DNA from: Apus apus
Taxonomy: Eukaryota; Chordata; Aves; Apodiformes; Apodidae
Assembly (NCBI RefSeq): GCF_020740795.1
Contig: NC_067302.1
Location: 777,001 to 841,000, forward strand
Reading direction: 5' to 3'
DNA length: 64,000 nucleotides
Numbering within the stretch: position 1 is the stretch's first letter; each line of letters starts with the position of its first letter. Below, piece after piece: positions 12,301 to 25,792 of this stretch. Position numbers and translations under genes: made by a program. Under the pieces are notes generated by a model. The model was not told the origin of the DNA and made no database searches. It saw nothing but the letters and a program-made list of their open reading frames with translations.

Positions 12301-15300
12301 ACAGGTAAGCTGCACCACTGGGCATTGCTTGAGCTAAGACTAGATTAGTTTCTCTTCTTGGTTGTTAGTTATCAGGTGATGAGTGTTGCTTCATGTTTCT
12401 TAAATATACTCATGCAGTTGATTCTTTTTTTTCTTATTTTTCCTACAAAAATGCACTTTCTTCCAAGATGTTTAACTGTTTGGAAAAAAAAATTCTTGAA
12501 CATCAGAATCTTGTAGGATGTTGCTGAGTTCTTTGTCTTGGGTTGGTAGTGTACCATGTCCAAACCAGCTTGAAGTCATTAAAAGGTGGACAACTCTGCC
12601 CCCCCTTTTTAGACAGAAAACCCAGTGACATTACAAAGTGTTGAAATCCTTTTGTAGGCATATGTAGGAGTCATCAGGATAGTCAATAAAAATGTATCTT
12701 TTCAGTATGCTTTCAAGAAAGAGAAACAACTGTTTTGTAACTGTTCTGCCTGAGACTCCTGAGACACAGTGAGTTTTCTTCTTGTTTGGACAGACTCCAT
12801 GGTCATGGGCAAATAGTGAATTGAGTCTCTCCAGTTGGCATTCAGGCCCTTCCTGAAGACGTAAATGTGTTTGTCCTTATGAGAAAGTAATTTTCAAGAT
12901 CTAGATATGTTCCTTTATATGCCTGACACAAGCCACCACTGTAGATAACATTTCCTTTGGATGGGGAAAGCCCTCAGTAACCACTTTGGTTGAGGGGGCT
13001 TAGCAGCTCTGAAATTAACTCTAAACAATCTCTTGGCTGTAGCCAGGAATACTGTGTAACTCCCAGGTGCTGGGGGTTGAAAGTGTAGGCAGAACAACCT
13101 TAGGACTCTTCCAGGTCCTTTTGTTTTAGCTGCTGAAGTGAGCTTGGTCAGAAGCAGCGTGGGAAATGTGCTGTGCAGTATAAACATATGCAGAGCTGTG
13201 CTTTGATCCTCTCTCCTAATTAGTTTACTGCAGACTTTGAGTCTAATACAGCATCCTGAAAAGACAGTTTGGATCTACTAAAACATGGCTTTTCAGCATA
13301 GAGGGATGAGTTAATTTATACGTTACTTTCTGCAACTGATTTTCGCTGTCATTGCCTTTTTTTCCTTTCTTTTTTAATCTGATGTTTAAGGCATAATTTT
13401 AAAAGGTCATCTCTTCCAAAGTCATCATCTCTCTGGTTGGGCAGACTTTCAAGAGCCCAACTGTTCTGTTACTTGGAAAGCTGAATAGAATGTAAGTAAT
13501 TCCCCTGTTTCCTGTTAATGATGAAATAACCCTCGTGTTTTGGTTTTGTTTAGGTACGACCGTCTCCTTGAAACATGTTCCATTGCGCTTGTGGGCAAAT
13601 ACATCAAGTTTTCAGATTCCTACGCGTCTGTCATTAAAGCCCTGGAACATTCTGCTCTGGCTATCAACCACAAACTTGACATCAAGGTAGGGCTGGCTGC
13701 ATGCCTGTAAAATTTTGCCCCCATACTCCTTGCACCTGCAGTGCCAGCCATCTGAATTCATTTTTTCACAAACCAGAGAGGGGGAGTTGATTCAGCCAGT
13801 GAACTTTGAAATTGCCCTTGGCTTGCAGCATCTAAACATCTGTTGTCAGGCATGGAACAGCTGCAGAGCAGCCTTTCACCCTGTTCTATGCTCAAAGTGT
13901 CTGTGTAATTGATGAGAACTCTCCAGTGCCCAGTGTTGCATACTGCCCTGTGACGGAGTGGTGGGTGTATTGGAGGAGAGGCCTGTTGGCTTTGATTTCT
14001 CTGACCATTGTTGGAAGTTACTCTCTTTTTTTTAAAAGCGTTTTTGCTGTTATCCTTGTGGTACTTAGAGGTTTTATGATGTTTCTGCCTCAGGCTTTGT
14101 TAAGGTTTTAATGCTGGTTTGGCTGCACAGGTGCTTTCAAGGCTCCCAGTTGTAGCTAGATGCTCTGGAGAGATGAAATACATATTTGTGGTCAGAATTT
14201 TTACTTCTATTTAAATATATTTTTAAAATATCAACTGGTTTCACAGTACCAGGGAAGAGGTGTTTGCTTTGTAACAGCACTCTTCTGTGTTTGGGTTCAG
14301 AAGGGCCATGGGTTCTGAGAGTCCTGTGCATGGAGATCACATGTTTGGTTAAAGAACTGTTTAGCAATATTCAAGGGTTAGCAGACTGCCAGGATATTCA
14401 GAAGTTCAGAGATAGTGGAATATTGGCCATGAGAAACTGGAAAAATTGCAGTTTTTTCCATATTTAGCATTGCTCATAGCATCTTTTAGTTACAACAGCC
14501 TGTGTTTCACCATATCCTGTTTGTTCTTCAGTCCCACTTGAAGATTTAATTGCATTTGATGAGATAGTCTTTCAGTCTTTTCTTGCTGTGTGGTTGTTTC
14601 TATCTGCATAGCCATGTGTTCCCATCTGACTGTGTTCCTGTAAGACTTCACATTTAATGAGTCTGGACCTCGTGGCCTTCATGTATGTCACAGCAGAGCT
14701 GCAGAGGGGGGAGGGCAGTAAATAAACACAGCTTCTGTTTGTACATGGTTAGTAGGATGGTGGGGGAAAGATTTCCTGTAGCAGACAGGAAATCAGCCCA
14801 GAAAAACAGAAGAAAATATCCAGAAGGAAAAAAATCCAGAGCTATCCAGGAGGAATGGTGATATCTTAATTGAAGGAGAATAAGGAGGGTGCTCCTGTGG
14901 TAGCATCTCATCATTCTTTCTTGGATTTCTTCCCAGTATATTGACTCTGCTGATTTGGAGCCAGAGACTCTACAGGAAGAGCCTGTCCGATACCACGAAG
15001 CATGGCAGAAGCTGTGTGGTGCTGAGTAAGACTCTTAACCTCTGGATGTTTATTTGGAGCATGTCTGATAAACTTGTGGCTGTTGACAGTTCTGAATTCA
15101 GAGCTTCACTGGAGGCTGTTCTCTTATGCACTCTACCAGCACACTCTGACATTGGCCCAGATACCTCTCAGTGAAATTTAGGATTAGATGTAAAGTGGGG
15201 AATTGTTAAATAAGTGAGAGAGTTTATGAAAGGCAGAGGTAGAGGAGATGATGATGCAGATGAGGACGTGCACAGACTTAGTGGGGAAACAGGGTGAGGG

Positions 15301-18300
15301 GGGATAAGGGGAAAGGAGAGGTGCTGCAACAGCTTTTGAAGCCATAGAGAGGACAGAAAGTGCAGTTGTGGTATAAAGTTGTTTAGGAAGGAAGTGTGAG
15401 AAGGCAAAAAGCATTAGGACACAGAGGAATGCCAAGGGTTAGCCCAGAACACAAGGACAAGCGGGGCTTGCTAGCCCTCAGGGAAACAGGCTTTGGATGG
15501 CACCAGAACAGAGAAGCTCCTGCAGAATTTGGTGCCTGCAGTTAGGACAACTTGACACTGCAGCTGGTGGCTTCCTCAGCATGGGCCTGCTTGGGTGATA
15601 GGTTTGCAAACAGTTGTTGCAGAGCCTGTGAGTCATTCTACAGGAACCATTCTAGGATGGTCACCTGCATTCTATTTGGGATTTGGTGGGAAGGTAAAAT
15701 GTACATTTATAAGATGTTCCTGAAAATTTGGTGACATTTTATGTGACAGCTCCTGTGAAGTGACACAGGGGCACTGCTGCAGACAGGCCTTGCCACATAG
15801 AGCACTTCAAAGCCCTTTTCAGGATCAAAGTCTTGCAAGTCCAAGACTTTACAGGAGAGCAGTGATACGTGGTTGGGGGGGAAACACACTGGGGAGCCTT
15901 ATGTTAATGGAATCTTTTTATCCTCATGCAGTGGAGTTCTTGTTCCTGGTGGATTTGGTGTTCGAGGGACAGAAGGCAAAATTCAAGCTATTTCCTGGGC
16001 AAGAAAACAGAAAAAACCCTTCTTAGGTGAGAAACATGTATGATCCCTAAGAAGAAATAAAGAAGGAAGTTGAATAACAGCCTAACTGGTCTGCAGCAAG
16101 AGCTTTACTGATTTTTATCAGTATCTAGAATGTATGATTTTGAAGATAATTGGCTGAGGAAGGCAATGACCTGTGCTCAGCTTAACTGGGTAGTGCAGCC
16201 ATCATTTGTAGTTAGCTCTGAAATGGTTGGAATTGGCTGGGATGTGATGACATGGAATCTCTGTAATGAGGGGGTAGAGGAGTCTTGGAGGAAGCTTCAG
16301 AGGAAATTGTGGTGGTCTTGACATGGAGAAATATGTGGCTGCAGTTAAACAAAATGGATGTGGTGAGAGACTGAAAATGTGTAAGCAGAGTGGATGGGGA
16401 AGGGAGATAGGGAGTAAAACTTCTTGGAGCTGCTTGGGACAGAGTGCACAGATGCCTAAATCCAAGTCAGAGGTCTGTCTGCTGCAGGTTTTCCTTTGGA
16501 GACTCAGGACTGCTCTGTGAAGGTGTGTTTGATTGGCTGTACAGGCTCAGTGGCCTTGTCCTGACTTGATCTGTGTTCTGCCTTCTGCAGGAGTTTGCTT
16601 GGGAATGCAGTTAGCAGTTGTGGAATTCGCACGCAGTGTTCTTGGTTGGCAAGGTAAGTGCACCAAACCCTTCCTGGGGTCTGGTCATTTCTTAGATACC
16701 TTGATACCTTAGATACTTGTAATTTTTAAAATCCCTGTAACTTTTAGTTTTTCATTGGTAGGTAGATGTAACTGTTTTTTTTCCTACACCTATAGAATTC
16801 CCCATCTCCTTTGCTAATTCAAAGGAAAAAAGAACAATTTCCTTACCCTATTCAAATAAAAACCAATGGAGTAAGGCATGTTTATAATGACAGATTCCTG
16901 TGTGAGTGAGGTTCAGTTCCTGAATAAAACACTCAGTGTAGTTGTCCATAGGTGTGCTGGACATCCTAAATTCTCATTATAGTCAGTGGGAGAGAAAACC
17001 AAAAAGCAGTTCAGCCTCTGAGGTAGTTGAACCTACTTCAGTGAGTTGAGTTGCTTTCTTGACTCCACTGCTTGACTAGTCCCTGTTGTCAAAATTCCCT
17101 TTACATAAATTTAGGGTTTTAGCTATTTCTTAGTGTCAGTTGTAGTGCAGGTAGAGGAAAATCTGTTTCTTGGGGTACTTCTCATCCCTTTCCCCTCCCT
17201 AGCTTTATTTAAAACAGTCTAAGCTGTTGAATGTGTGTTTTTCCTGAATGACCCTTGTTTTCATCACCAACTGCACTAAACTGGTTGCCCTGAGATTGCA
17301 ACCTCCAGGCAGCCTGAGGGCCCCATGTGTGCTGGGGGTGGTGGTGCTGGGCTGTGCCTGGGGGAGGTCCTAAAGGACTTTGTGTTTCTAACTGATGAAC
17401 ATAACAACATTGCAGATGCCAACTCGACAGAGTTTGACCCCAAAACTGCTCATCCTGTGGTGAGTTTGTGGCAACTTGCTGTGCTAGACTTGCTCTGCAC
17501 ATACCTGTTGGTGCAGTGAGGAGCTTGGCTTAGTACATCATGTGGCTTTTGAGTCTGTCTTCCATCATTTAGTAATCAGAAAAGAAAATGGCTTTGCCTG
17601 GTTACACTGCATGGCAGCTGCTGCTTCATAGGGGATCACAGTGCTTATTATAGGTGAAACACTTGACATTTATTTAATTTTTATTTTTAATTACACTTTT
17701 TCATAAAACAACGTGTTCTCTAAGGTAAAAGGTGTTTAAAGGACTGCTTGAAAGCTCACTGTTTTCACAGAGTAAATGGTAAAGATTTGTTGGTATGCAA
17801 GTCCTCTGCATAAGTGTTGAATTATGATCTTAGAAATTAACATACTTTAATACTGTGAACTTCTGTGGACAGATTTCTGAACCTGCATTACTCAGATTTT
17901 CTCAGAAAAAACATGTTATGAAGTTATTTATCAAAGTTGAAGTAACTTTGATTTGGGGATATTGTTTCTGTAAAGTTGTGTGTTTGTTTAACATTGAGTT
18001 CAATCAATAGGACAGTATTAGTGCATGGGACCTGAGTGGGCCTTGGCAGAGACCATTTCCTTTGCTAAAGCTTCCTGAATACCCACAAACCTTCCATATG
18101 TTCTGTACAGCCTTTACTAGAATAACTCAGCTAACTAATCTAGTTCTGTTGATCTGTCTTGTCAAGACAACCTTCCTTGGGGTGGTTTGCTTGTTTTCTG
18201 TATGGATCTGTAACGTTTCAGAGTCTGCCTGGGACTCTTTCTCCTCTCTCATTCTCCTCTCCCTCTGTGAATGCTTTTCACAGGTCATTGACATGCCAGA

Positions 18301-21300
18301 ACATAATCCTGGGCAAATGGGTGGGACCATGAGACTTGGCAAGAGAAGAACACTCTTCCAAACCAAGAATTCAATCATGAGTAAGGCAATTCTTGCCTCT
18401 TTTGGACGTGTTTCCTGGGAGTGATGTGTGTGTGTATGGTGGGTATGGGGAAGAGAGACTTGAGAATGTCCCAGTTTCCTGGAATGGTTGGTTTTTGCAG
18501 ACTTCGTTCTGGTAATGAGATGGTGGTCAGTGAATTTGGTCCCCTCCTGATGTGGCAGACTCTGATGGATGCTATCAGTATGAACTTGCTGGAACTTGGC
18601 ATTGTGTGAAGTGTTTTTCATTTGCTCTAAGAAATGTCTCATCTTGGTGCAGGGAAGCTGTATGGAGATCATGATTTCTTGGAAGAGAGACACAGACACA
18701 GATTTGAGGTAAAAATGCTTCTGTAGGTCTTGAGCTTTTCTGCGTAATCCAAGCACAAGAGATCCTGGTTTTTCTTGCTTCTGGTCTTCTAGGTCAATCC
18801 AGAATTGAAAAAGTGTTTTGAAGAGCAAGGTTTGAAGTTTGTAGGCCAGGATGAGGAGGGAGAGCGAATGGAAGTGGTTGAGTTGGAAGGTGAGTACTCA
18901 AGGAATTAGTTTTGTGGGTGTAGGTATTTACAAGGGGAAGTGTTCAGAGGGTAATTGAGGAGGATTTTGTCCAAGCTCTCAGAATTATTCCATCCATAAA
19001 ATTACACTTAAAAAAGGATCCCATGTGACTGTCCATTTAGAGACAAAAGGCAGGATAGAAATGATGCTTCTTTGCCATTATCAGGGCTTCACCATGATCA
19101 GGGCTTTCAACTGCAGTTCAGCCACAGGCTTGAGAGACTTGAAACTAATGTTTTTGTTTTCTTTCTCTTAGAGCATCCCTTCTTTGTTGGGGTTCAGTAT
19201 CACCCTGAATTCCTTTCTAGACCAATTAAGCCATCTCCCCCATATTTTGGCCTCCTCTTGGCATCTGCAGGAAGACTCACACATTATCTACAAAAGGGCT
19301 GCAGACTCTCACCCAGGTAGGTTGAAGGAAGACACCAATTGGGGCTTTCACAGGGCAGTGCTTCTTCCTACAGGGTAAACTGAAGAATCCTTTTGGCACA
19401 GAGTTACTGGGAGGGTATTTGCAGCACCTCTCTGTTCCACTCTGTTTGAAACCTCTTGGCTTGCATTTTAAGGTGGACATCAGGGCATTAGAGCTGGCCT
19501 GCAGTGGGGTCCCAACTGCAGGGAGAGTAACTGCAGCCTTGTGCTGTCAGTCAGAGATGACTGGAGACCTCACAGGGTTTTCCCCACACTCCTTGTACAG
19601 GTCTTTAGGTACTGGTTGGTCCTTTAGAAACTTGTTCCTCTTGCTGGTTTCAAGAATGGGCTTTAGTGGTTGCAGCTTCATTTTTTTTTCCCCTGCTGAC
19701 TGAAGCTTTCTTTTGTCTCAGTTTTCAAAGGAACTAATGTTTTGGGTAGACTTAATGGTGCAGGTACTTCTGCTGCTCCCTGAAACCCTTCAGTTCTGCT
19801 CAGCACACGTGGCAATATGCAAGAAATAAACATCACTTGGATAGTAACCTATTTTCCTCCTTACACAGAACACAACAGATTTGCTGGTGTAGCTGGAGTG
19901 CTAACATGCACTAAGCAAAAATTCCCAGACTAAATGCAAAAGAGAAATAGCACTGAGCATATTAAACTCAAGCAATGCAAAAAGGAGAGTGTTGGCCTTT
20001 CTGGGTGGGGCTCCAATGCAGCTGCACCAGAGGAATTCCAGTGTTGGTGTCTGGAGAGCAGCTGCTGGCTGTGCTCTGACTGATCTGCTCTGAAGAGAGT
20101 TGCTGTGTGAAGAGGCCTCATTTCAATGCTGCAAGTGTTGAGGGATATTTAAATTTCCTTCTTTGGCACATTTGAGTTTGAAATGGCTTCTCACAGCAGA
20201 GCAGCAAAGTTTCCTCTCTACTGCAACATCCTAAGTTTCTATTACCTGCTCTTGGAGTCCCTTGTGTTCGTGGTCACGTATTGTTTCATGTTTAGCATAT
20301 AATCTAAAGAACCTGGTGGCAGTTGTAGCCCAGTCTGTGCTTCCCTTTATTCCTGTACCCTTAAACCTCTTAGCAGGTTTTCAGGTAAGTCTCATCATTG
20401 CATGTTCATAAGGTCAGCAGGTGACACCAAACTGGGGGAACAGACTATCCACTTGAGGATGGGACCACTGTTTGTAAGGAGCTGGGCTGGAGCAGTGGGC
20501 CAGCAGGAACCTGATGAGGTTTAACAAGGACAAGTGCAGAGTCCTGTGTCTAGGAAGCCCTTGTAGTAAGACAGGCTGGGACTGAGCAGCTGGGGGGCAG
20601 CTCTGCTGGGGGAGCAGTGAGCTGAACAGGACCCAGAGCTGTGCTGGCAGCATCGTGGGCTGTGTGAGCATGAGCACAGCCAGTAGGTGGAGATAAGTGA
20701 TTGTGTCTCTGTCCTTGGCATTTGTTGGACCACGTGTAGAATATTCTCTGTGGTTTGGGGTCACCTGGTTCAAGTCAAACACTGATAAATTGAAGACAGT
20801 GGAGGCCACTAAGAAGGTCAGGAGGTTGGAATATGTGCCCAGTGAGGAAAGGCTGAAGGAGCTGGGCTGGAGAAGTGAAGACTGAGCAACCAAAGAAGAG
20901 CCTGCCAGCACCTACAGAAACATCAGCAAGATGAGCACAGGCTCCTTGCAGAAGTGCATGGTGGGAGGATGAGACACAGTGGACATGAGCTAAAAGAGAG
21001 GTTCTGACTGGATAGGAGGAAAAATTTTTTCAGCATTAGATCAGTCACACACTGGTGCAAGTTTCCCAGAAAGGCTGTGCAGTCTTTGTCCTTGGAGAGG
21101 TTTGGAATGTGACAGGATGAGCCCTGAGCAGCCGTGTCTGATCTGAGAGCTGTCCTGCTGCTGTCACTGTCCTGGGCTCCTTCCCATCTGCATGATTTTG
21201 TGATTCTGAAAAAGCTGTTTAATGGATTAAAGACAATTGGTTGTTATTGGGAAGCTGAAATAGAATGGTTATGGCTGGTTAACCAGTCTCCTGTTAATTC

Positions 21301-21625
21301 CATTTAGAATAACTTTGCCTTGTAAGATGCCTGTTATGTGTATAATCGTTTTAATTCACAAACCTTAAAATTGATGATGACTCGGCCCTATTTCCAAAGG
21401 GACAACTAAATTAGGAACTTTCCCTCCTTTGCTTTTCAACCTCAGCAGTACTTACTACCAAACCCTGCTACTTCCTGATGCAAAACTAGGTCTGTAAAGC
21501 ACTTGTGCTCCATAAAAGAAGATCTTTCTGTGTTCTGCAGGGACACGTACAGCGACAGAAGTGGCAGCAGCTCACCTGACTTGGAGATAACAGAGCTGAA
21601 GTTTCCATCAGTAAATCATGACTGA
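6200..21625 (+). CDS. CTPS1: CTP synthase 1, 17 coding exons
   Basis: CTP synthase makes CTP from UTP, ATP and glutamine in the cytosol, the last step of de novo pyrimidine nucleotide synthesis; it works as a tetramer and can form filaments. Coding exons are 6200-6365, 6801-6971, 7733-7833, 8994-9110, 10525-10608, 10824-10904, 12153-12304, 13554-13686, 14937-15025, 15932-16026, 16591-16653, 17416-17459, 18284-18380, 18653-18708, 18793-18889, 19172-19316 and 21541-21625. All have GT-AG borders and matching phases. They sum to 1776 nt, giving 591 residues, the known vertebrate CTPS1 length. The N-terminal synthase domain carries the P-loop [10 protein letters not shown]. The C-terminal glutaminase domain has GVCLGMQ (Cys399) and YHPEF (His526, Glu528). 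No frameshift or missing catalytic residue is seen. Choice of CTPS1 over CTPS2 rests on the C-terminal tail and the SCMH1 neighbour. Confidence 0.97.
16591..16653 (+). CDS. CTPS1: CTPS1 exon carrying the glutaminase nucleophile
   Basis: This 63-nt exon encodes [20 protein letters not shown]. Joined to the preceding exons, the cysteine is residue 399, the nucleophile of the class I glutamine amidotransferase domain that releases ammonia for the synthase site. The flanks are a CTTCTGCAG acceptor and a GTAAGT donor. Confidence 0.95.
19172..19316 (+). CDS. CTPS1: CTPS1 exon carrying the glutaminase His-Glu pair
   Basis: It encodes [13 protein letters not shown] with His526 and Glu528 completing the glutaminase triad, followed by [17 protein letters not shown]. 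The exon ends in CCC AG before GTAGGT and splices to G GAC of the last exon, more than 2.2 kb downstream. Confidence 0.95.
20395..21215 (+). mobile_element. Old CR1 LINE fragment in the last CTPS1 intron
   Basis: It carries CR1 ORF2-end and 3'-UTR blocks in the sense direction: GGTGACACCAAACTGGGGGA, TTTAACAAGGACAAGTGCAG, GAAAGGCTGAAGGAGCTGGG and a TGATTTTGTGATTCTGA tail. It is strongly diverged and contains unmatched stretches, so it is an ancient insertion. Confidence 0.75.
21541..21625 (+). CDS. CTPS1: CTPS1 last coding exon
   Basis: It encodes the C-terminal tail [20 protein letters not shown] and then FPSVNHD before TGA at 21623-21625. The serine-rich SGSSSP segment is the region known to be phosphorylated in mammalian CTPS1, and its serines are retained. 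The upstream acceptor is TTCTGCAG at 21533-21540. The preceding 2.2-kb intron holds an old CR1 copy. Confidence 0.95.
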
Positions 21626-21915
21626 TTCCTGGTAACTTCTGATGACCTCAACCTTTTTCCTTATGGAAAAATTTCCTTGCCCAGTCTTTCCTCCTGGCAT
21701 CTGAATGTTTCACATGAGCTGGTAGAAAACAGACACACCATGAAAAGTGCTGGTGCTCACACAGGTGTTCCAGATGTGCTGAGGGATGCATAAAGCCTCA
21801 TGGCAGTGTAGCAGGTGGGGGTGGGTGCTCCCTGAGCAAACTGAGGTGTAATAAAGTATTAAAATATATGTGGGAATTTGAGATTAAATTAAAATAAACA
21901 AAGCACAAATACAGC
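21626..21915 (+). other. CTPS1: CTPS1 3' UTR with polyadenylation signals
   Basis: AATAAA hexamers lie at 21850-21855 and 21893-21898, about 230 and 270 bases after the stop. A further AATAAA at 24946-24951 could serve a much longer form, but nothing else supports that. Confidence 0.6.
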
Positions 21916-22044
21916 TCATGTTCCTGAGAATGGAGGCAAAGCTGAGCAAGGGATTATTTGATATAGAAAGCTTAGGAATTTGGGACCATTCACTCACCTT
22001 TGCCAAAGAATATTTTTGAAATAGCACTTGTGCACTCCCACAAC

Positions 22045-22148
22045 CTTGTCTAGTGGGAATTGTCCCTGCCCATGCAGGGAGGTTGGAACTAGATGATTTT
22101 TAAGGTCCCTTCCAACCCAAACCAGCCTGTGATTCTATTCTATGATTA
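22045..22148 (+). mobile_element. CR1 LINE 3'-end fragment
   Basis: Typical sense-orientation CR1 tail: TCTAGTGGGAATTGTCCCTG, GGTTGGAACTAGATGATTTT, AAGGTCCCTTCCAACCCAAA, then TGTGATTCTATTCTATGATT. It is about 100 bp, 5'-truncated as most CR1 copies are. Confidence 0.9.
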
Positions 22149-25100
22149 GCTGTGTTGCCCCATCCCTTGGGACAGCAAATTTCTCTTGTCAGACCCGTGG
22201 GTTTGAGCTCCAAATTTTAACAGCTGCTGCAGATGTTACATGGATGTGAAAACAGGATGTAAATAATCCAGTTTTGGAGGGGGATCACAAAATCCTGGTG
22301 GTCAGATTCACCAGCAATAAAAGGTGGATTGAGCACTGAAATGGGTTCCCCTTTGTGCAGTAGGTGATCATGTATGTGACACTTTTTTCCTTTGCTCTGG
22401 CTGGTTTTGTGTGGTGGTTTTGGAGAAGTTAAGGTGCATTTGTGCACATGCATGTCAAGTGAGAGCAGGGGTTTATTGCTGAATGCCAGGGGACTGAGGA
22501 TGTCCAGCTCTTCCTCCCCCCCCTTTCCTTCCTACAGCTGATTCTTGCAAAATTAACTGCAGAGTGAAAATGAGGGTTAGCCTGAGCCTAGCATGGAATG
22601 CTGATGGGACTGGGCCTTTGCAGTGCTCAAGATAGCTGGGATCTCTGGGGTTGGGTTGTTCCACATCTGGTACAGCAGCAAAGAACCCTCTCCATGAATT
22701 TCTCTCCTCCTGAAGATACTCAGAACGTTTGGCTCACTGACAGTAGCCAACTGTTCTCCCTAATGTGACAAGTGTGGGTGCTGCATTGATACCTGAGGGC
22801 TTGGAGGCTGTCCCCAAACAAATAAACTGTAGGGAAAGTGACACTGGCATGTGTGGCATGTCCCCTGTTGGCTGACAGGCCTGCTTGGACACAGCTTGGC
22901 TCAGCTCTCAACAGCTGCAACATTGTGAAGATTTCCCTTGGTACCAGCCCCCAGCTGTGCTGGGCAGGGCATGAAGCTTCATCTTAGCTTAATGGTGCTC
23001 CCTCCCTATGTTGTATTTAAACATTGACTTCTAGAAGGAGCTGCTTTCCCAGGGGTGTTATTCACTGCTCTCAATGTTCCCATCATGCCCTGTGAAGCTA
23101 AGGGACATCTTTTATCCTGGAAAAGAAGTGTTGTCAGGTCCCATGTGTTAAGTTTTTCTGGGGCGTGTAGGTAAAACTCAGACTCTGCTGTTCAGTTCCT
23201 GTTGCTCTTGACTGTCAATAATTCCTGTTTCTTCTCTTTTTCCAGATGTCTTCACTGAAGAGGAGTCTTAATTAGATTTTCCAGGCATTCTTAGAGCAAT
23301 AGCTTGAACACTGTCAGCTTTGGGCTTTCTTAAATTATGGTTTTATAATTTTCATTATGAAATCCTGTCTCTTTATTTCCTCAACTCTTCTGTCTTCTGT
23401 TTATTTTCTGCATAGATTCTGTTTCTTTCTGGAGGAGAGCTCATCACAGCAGGTGCATCTCTAGACTTTCTTCAGTTTCTTCCATCTTGGAGATAAAAAG
23501 CAAATTTGGGTTTGGGATTTGATGTGCTGGGGAGAATCCAGGTGCCCACTTCCTTCCTAACACGTGGTAACACTGGTGTCAGTTTGTATCCTGGGCACTG
23601 ACAGCTGAGTTGCTTTCTCCAGCCTTTCTGCTCCCTCTTTAGTACTTACTGCTGAAATTAGGTGGGTCACACTAGATTTCGGGGGGCTTGCTCAGTTCTT
23701 GAGCTGTGCTGTGCTGCAGAGGATGGGTCTGTTCAGCTTTATGCAGTTGTTTGGGTTTTTTTGTTTTGTTTAGTGTTTGTTTTTTTTTTGGGGGGAGGGG
23801 AGGAATGACAGATGCAACATGTTCTGTTCTGGTTTTTTTAGTAGTATTTAAAAACATTTGGCACTGGTGTTCTTGGTGCAGTCACTGCCGGCAATGAACT
23901 TTTAACCAGAGAAATACTCCTGGTACAGAAAAGTTAACTTGGCAGATGATCAGCTCTAACTGTGATAGTCACTCTGCAGGGATGCAGTGACTTAGATCAT
24001 GTTGGGAGGGGGAAGCAAAACCCTCAGGAAAGCCCATTGCTTCTTGAAATGAGGCGTTGACCAGGTGCCCTTTCTGTGCCAGTGTTTGCTGGTGCTGCTT
24101 CTTGGGCTGGGAAATTTCAACTCCTTGCATCAAGGGGGAGGTACAGAAAAGAAAGTGAACTACTTTCAGATGCTGCCTTTAACAGCTCCTGTTGTGATTT
24201 GCCTTGGACTGAACAGTTCATGGTGCTTTTTCCTGTTGATTGGAAGCAGAGCCTTCCGTTGCCTTTTCTTACCCAGTGTCCCACACTCGCTGCACCCAGA
24301 GCTGCTGTTCCCTGCAGGAGGGACCTTGCAATTTGCCTTCAGTGTGACTGGGTTTGCTCTGCAGCCCTGGGCTGTCCTACCGTGACTGCTCAGCCTTGCA
24401 GTTCTGGGGGGGAATGCACTTGCTTTTTTGGCTTTTCCTGCCCCTGGCTGCAGTGAAAGTGGCACAGGGTTTGGTCTCTGGTGATTGAGAAGAAAGGAAG
24501 AAAGTGTCTCAGGTGTCTTGACGTGTCTCTCCAGAACTTTGCAGTTCATTAATGCTGGGAGAAAGGTGCACGTCCTGAGCCTGGCTGAGTACTAACTGTG
24601 TTGTCTGATGCCAAACATTACTGTCTCATATTAAGTGATCTTTTCCTCAGCCCCTCTTGCTTTATTTCTCCATTGTTTTCAGTACGTGCTGTAAAGCTGC
24701 TTTTAGCCAGGAAGGTGTTGAGGATTCTTTGTGTGTGCCAATCAGAACAGTCCTGCAAGCAGGATGGGCCGGGTCGAGGGGCTCTGTGCTGTGCAGACAC
24801 TGGCCATGACACGCCTGGTTCTCAGCAGTGTGAGTGAGGTCACTCCTGATCTGTAGCACAGTTTTTCTTTCTCCTGATATGGTTGTTTTTTGGGTTTTTT
24901 TGGCCAAAACTGTGCAACTGACTCAGTCATCAAATGCTTATTTGTAATAAAATTAATAACTAGCCAAGAGCTTGCTGTATTACTTCTGTAGCTCAGAGGG
25001 AGAAAAAGGATTGTCTAATTTAAAATTAATCCACTGTAGGCTAGAAAACTTTGTTGGCTGTATTTGCTAAATCTGGTTGAAATGATGGGGCTTCCCCCAG

Positions 25101-25679
25101 CAGGGGAGAAGCCTGGGGACGGTGGGTTGAGCCTGCAGCCTGTGCAGGGCAGAGGAACAGGGTGTTAAGGGCGTGGTGCTGCAGCTGGGGAGCTCCTTCC
25201 CTCGCCCGTTCCTCATTCCTCGTTCCCCACCGCTGGGGCACCGGGCTCTGCTCCCCTCGGAGCTGGAGGGCGAGTGGCCTCGGTGGCTGCTCGTGCCACG
25301 TCATGAAGAGGGTGGAGGGTCCTGAGCTGCAGCTGCTCCCTCGGCCCTGCTCGGTGCAGGGGCTGGTTCTGCTGCCCCGGGCCAAGCCCCGCACCCCCTC
25401 CCTGCTGCCATCCCTGCTTCTCTCGCAGGGGGCAGGACTCGGCTGCCCTGTCAGCCTTGGGACTGACCCCTGAGCTGGGCTCCTGTCACACCAGGAGCTG
25501 CAGCCCTGCCAGCCCTGCCCTGCGGTGGGGCAGCCTGGGGGGGGTGGGGGGGTTTCTGTCGGGACGCCCACCCTTGGCTGCTGCATTTTGGCTCCTTAGC
25601 TGGGGCTGCAAATGAAACCAGCATCTGAAGTTAAAGACAGGGAAACTGATGTGTTTGGGGCCAGTCTGGACGGGGCTGG

Positions 25680-25792
25680 GAGCACCCTGGTCTAGTGGGA
25701 GGTGTCCCTGCCCACGCAGGAGGCAGCGTTGGAGCGAGATTATCTTTAGGTCCCTTCCAATCCAAACCGGTCTGGGATTCCAAGGTTCTAGG
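25680..25792 (+). mobile_element. CR1 LINE 3'-end fragment
   Basis: It has the sense CR1 tail (TCTAGTGGGAGGTGTCCCTG, GGAGCGAGATTATCTTTAGG, TCCCTTCCAATCCAAACC, GGGATTCCAAGGTTCTA), with several CpG substitutions relative to the copy at 22 kb. Confidence 0.85.

Noticed and set aside
18127-18828. 233-codon minus-strand open frame
   Set aside because: It covers three CTPS1 exons in antisense and contains no recognisable domain.
24065-24549. Overlapping open frames of 106-127 codons on both strands, considered as a remnant of SLFNL1 or another gene
   Set aside because: They show no recognisable domain, no splice partners and no conserved motifs on either strand.
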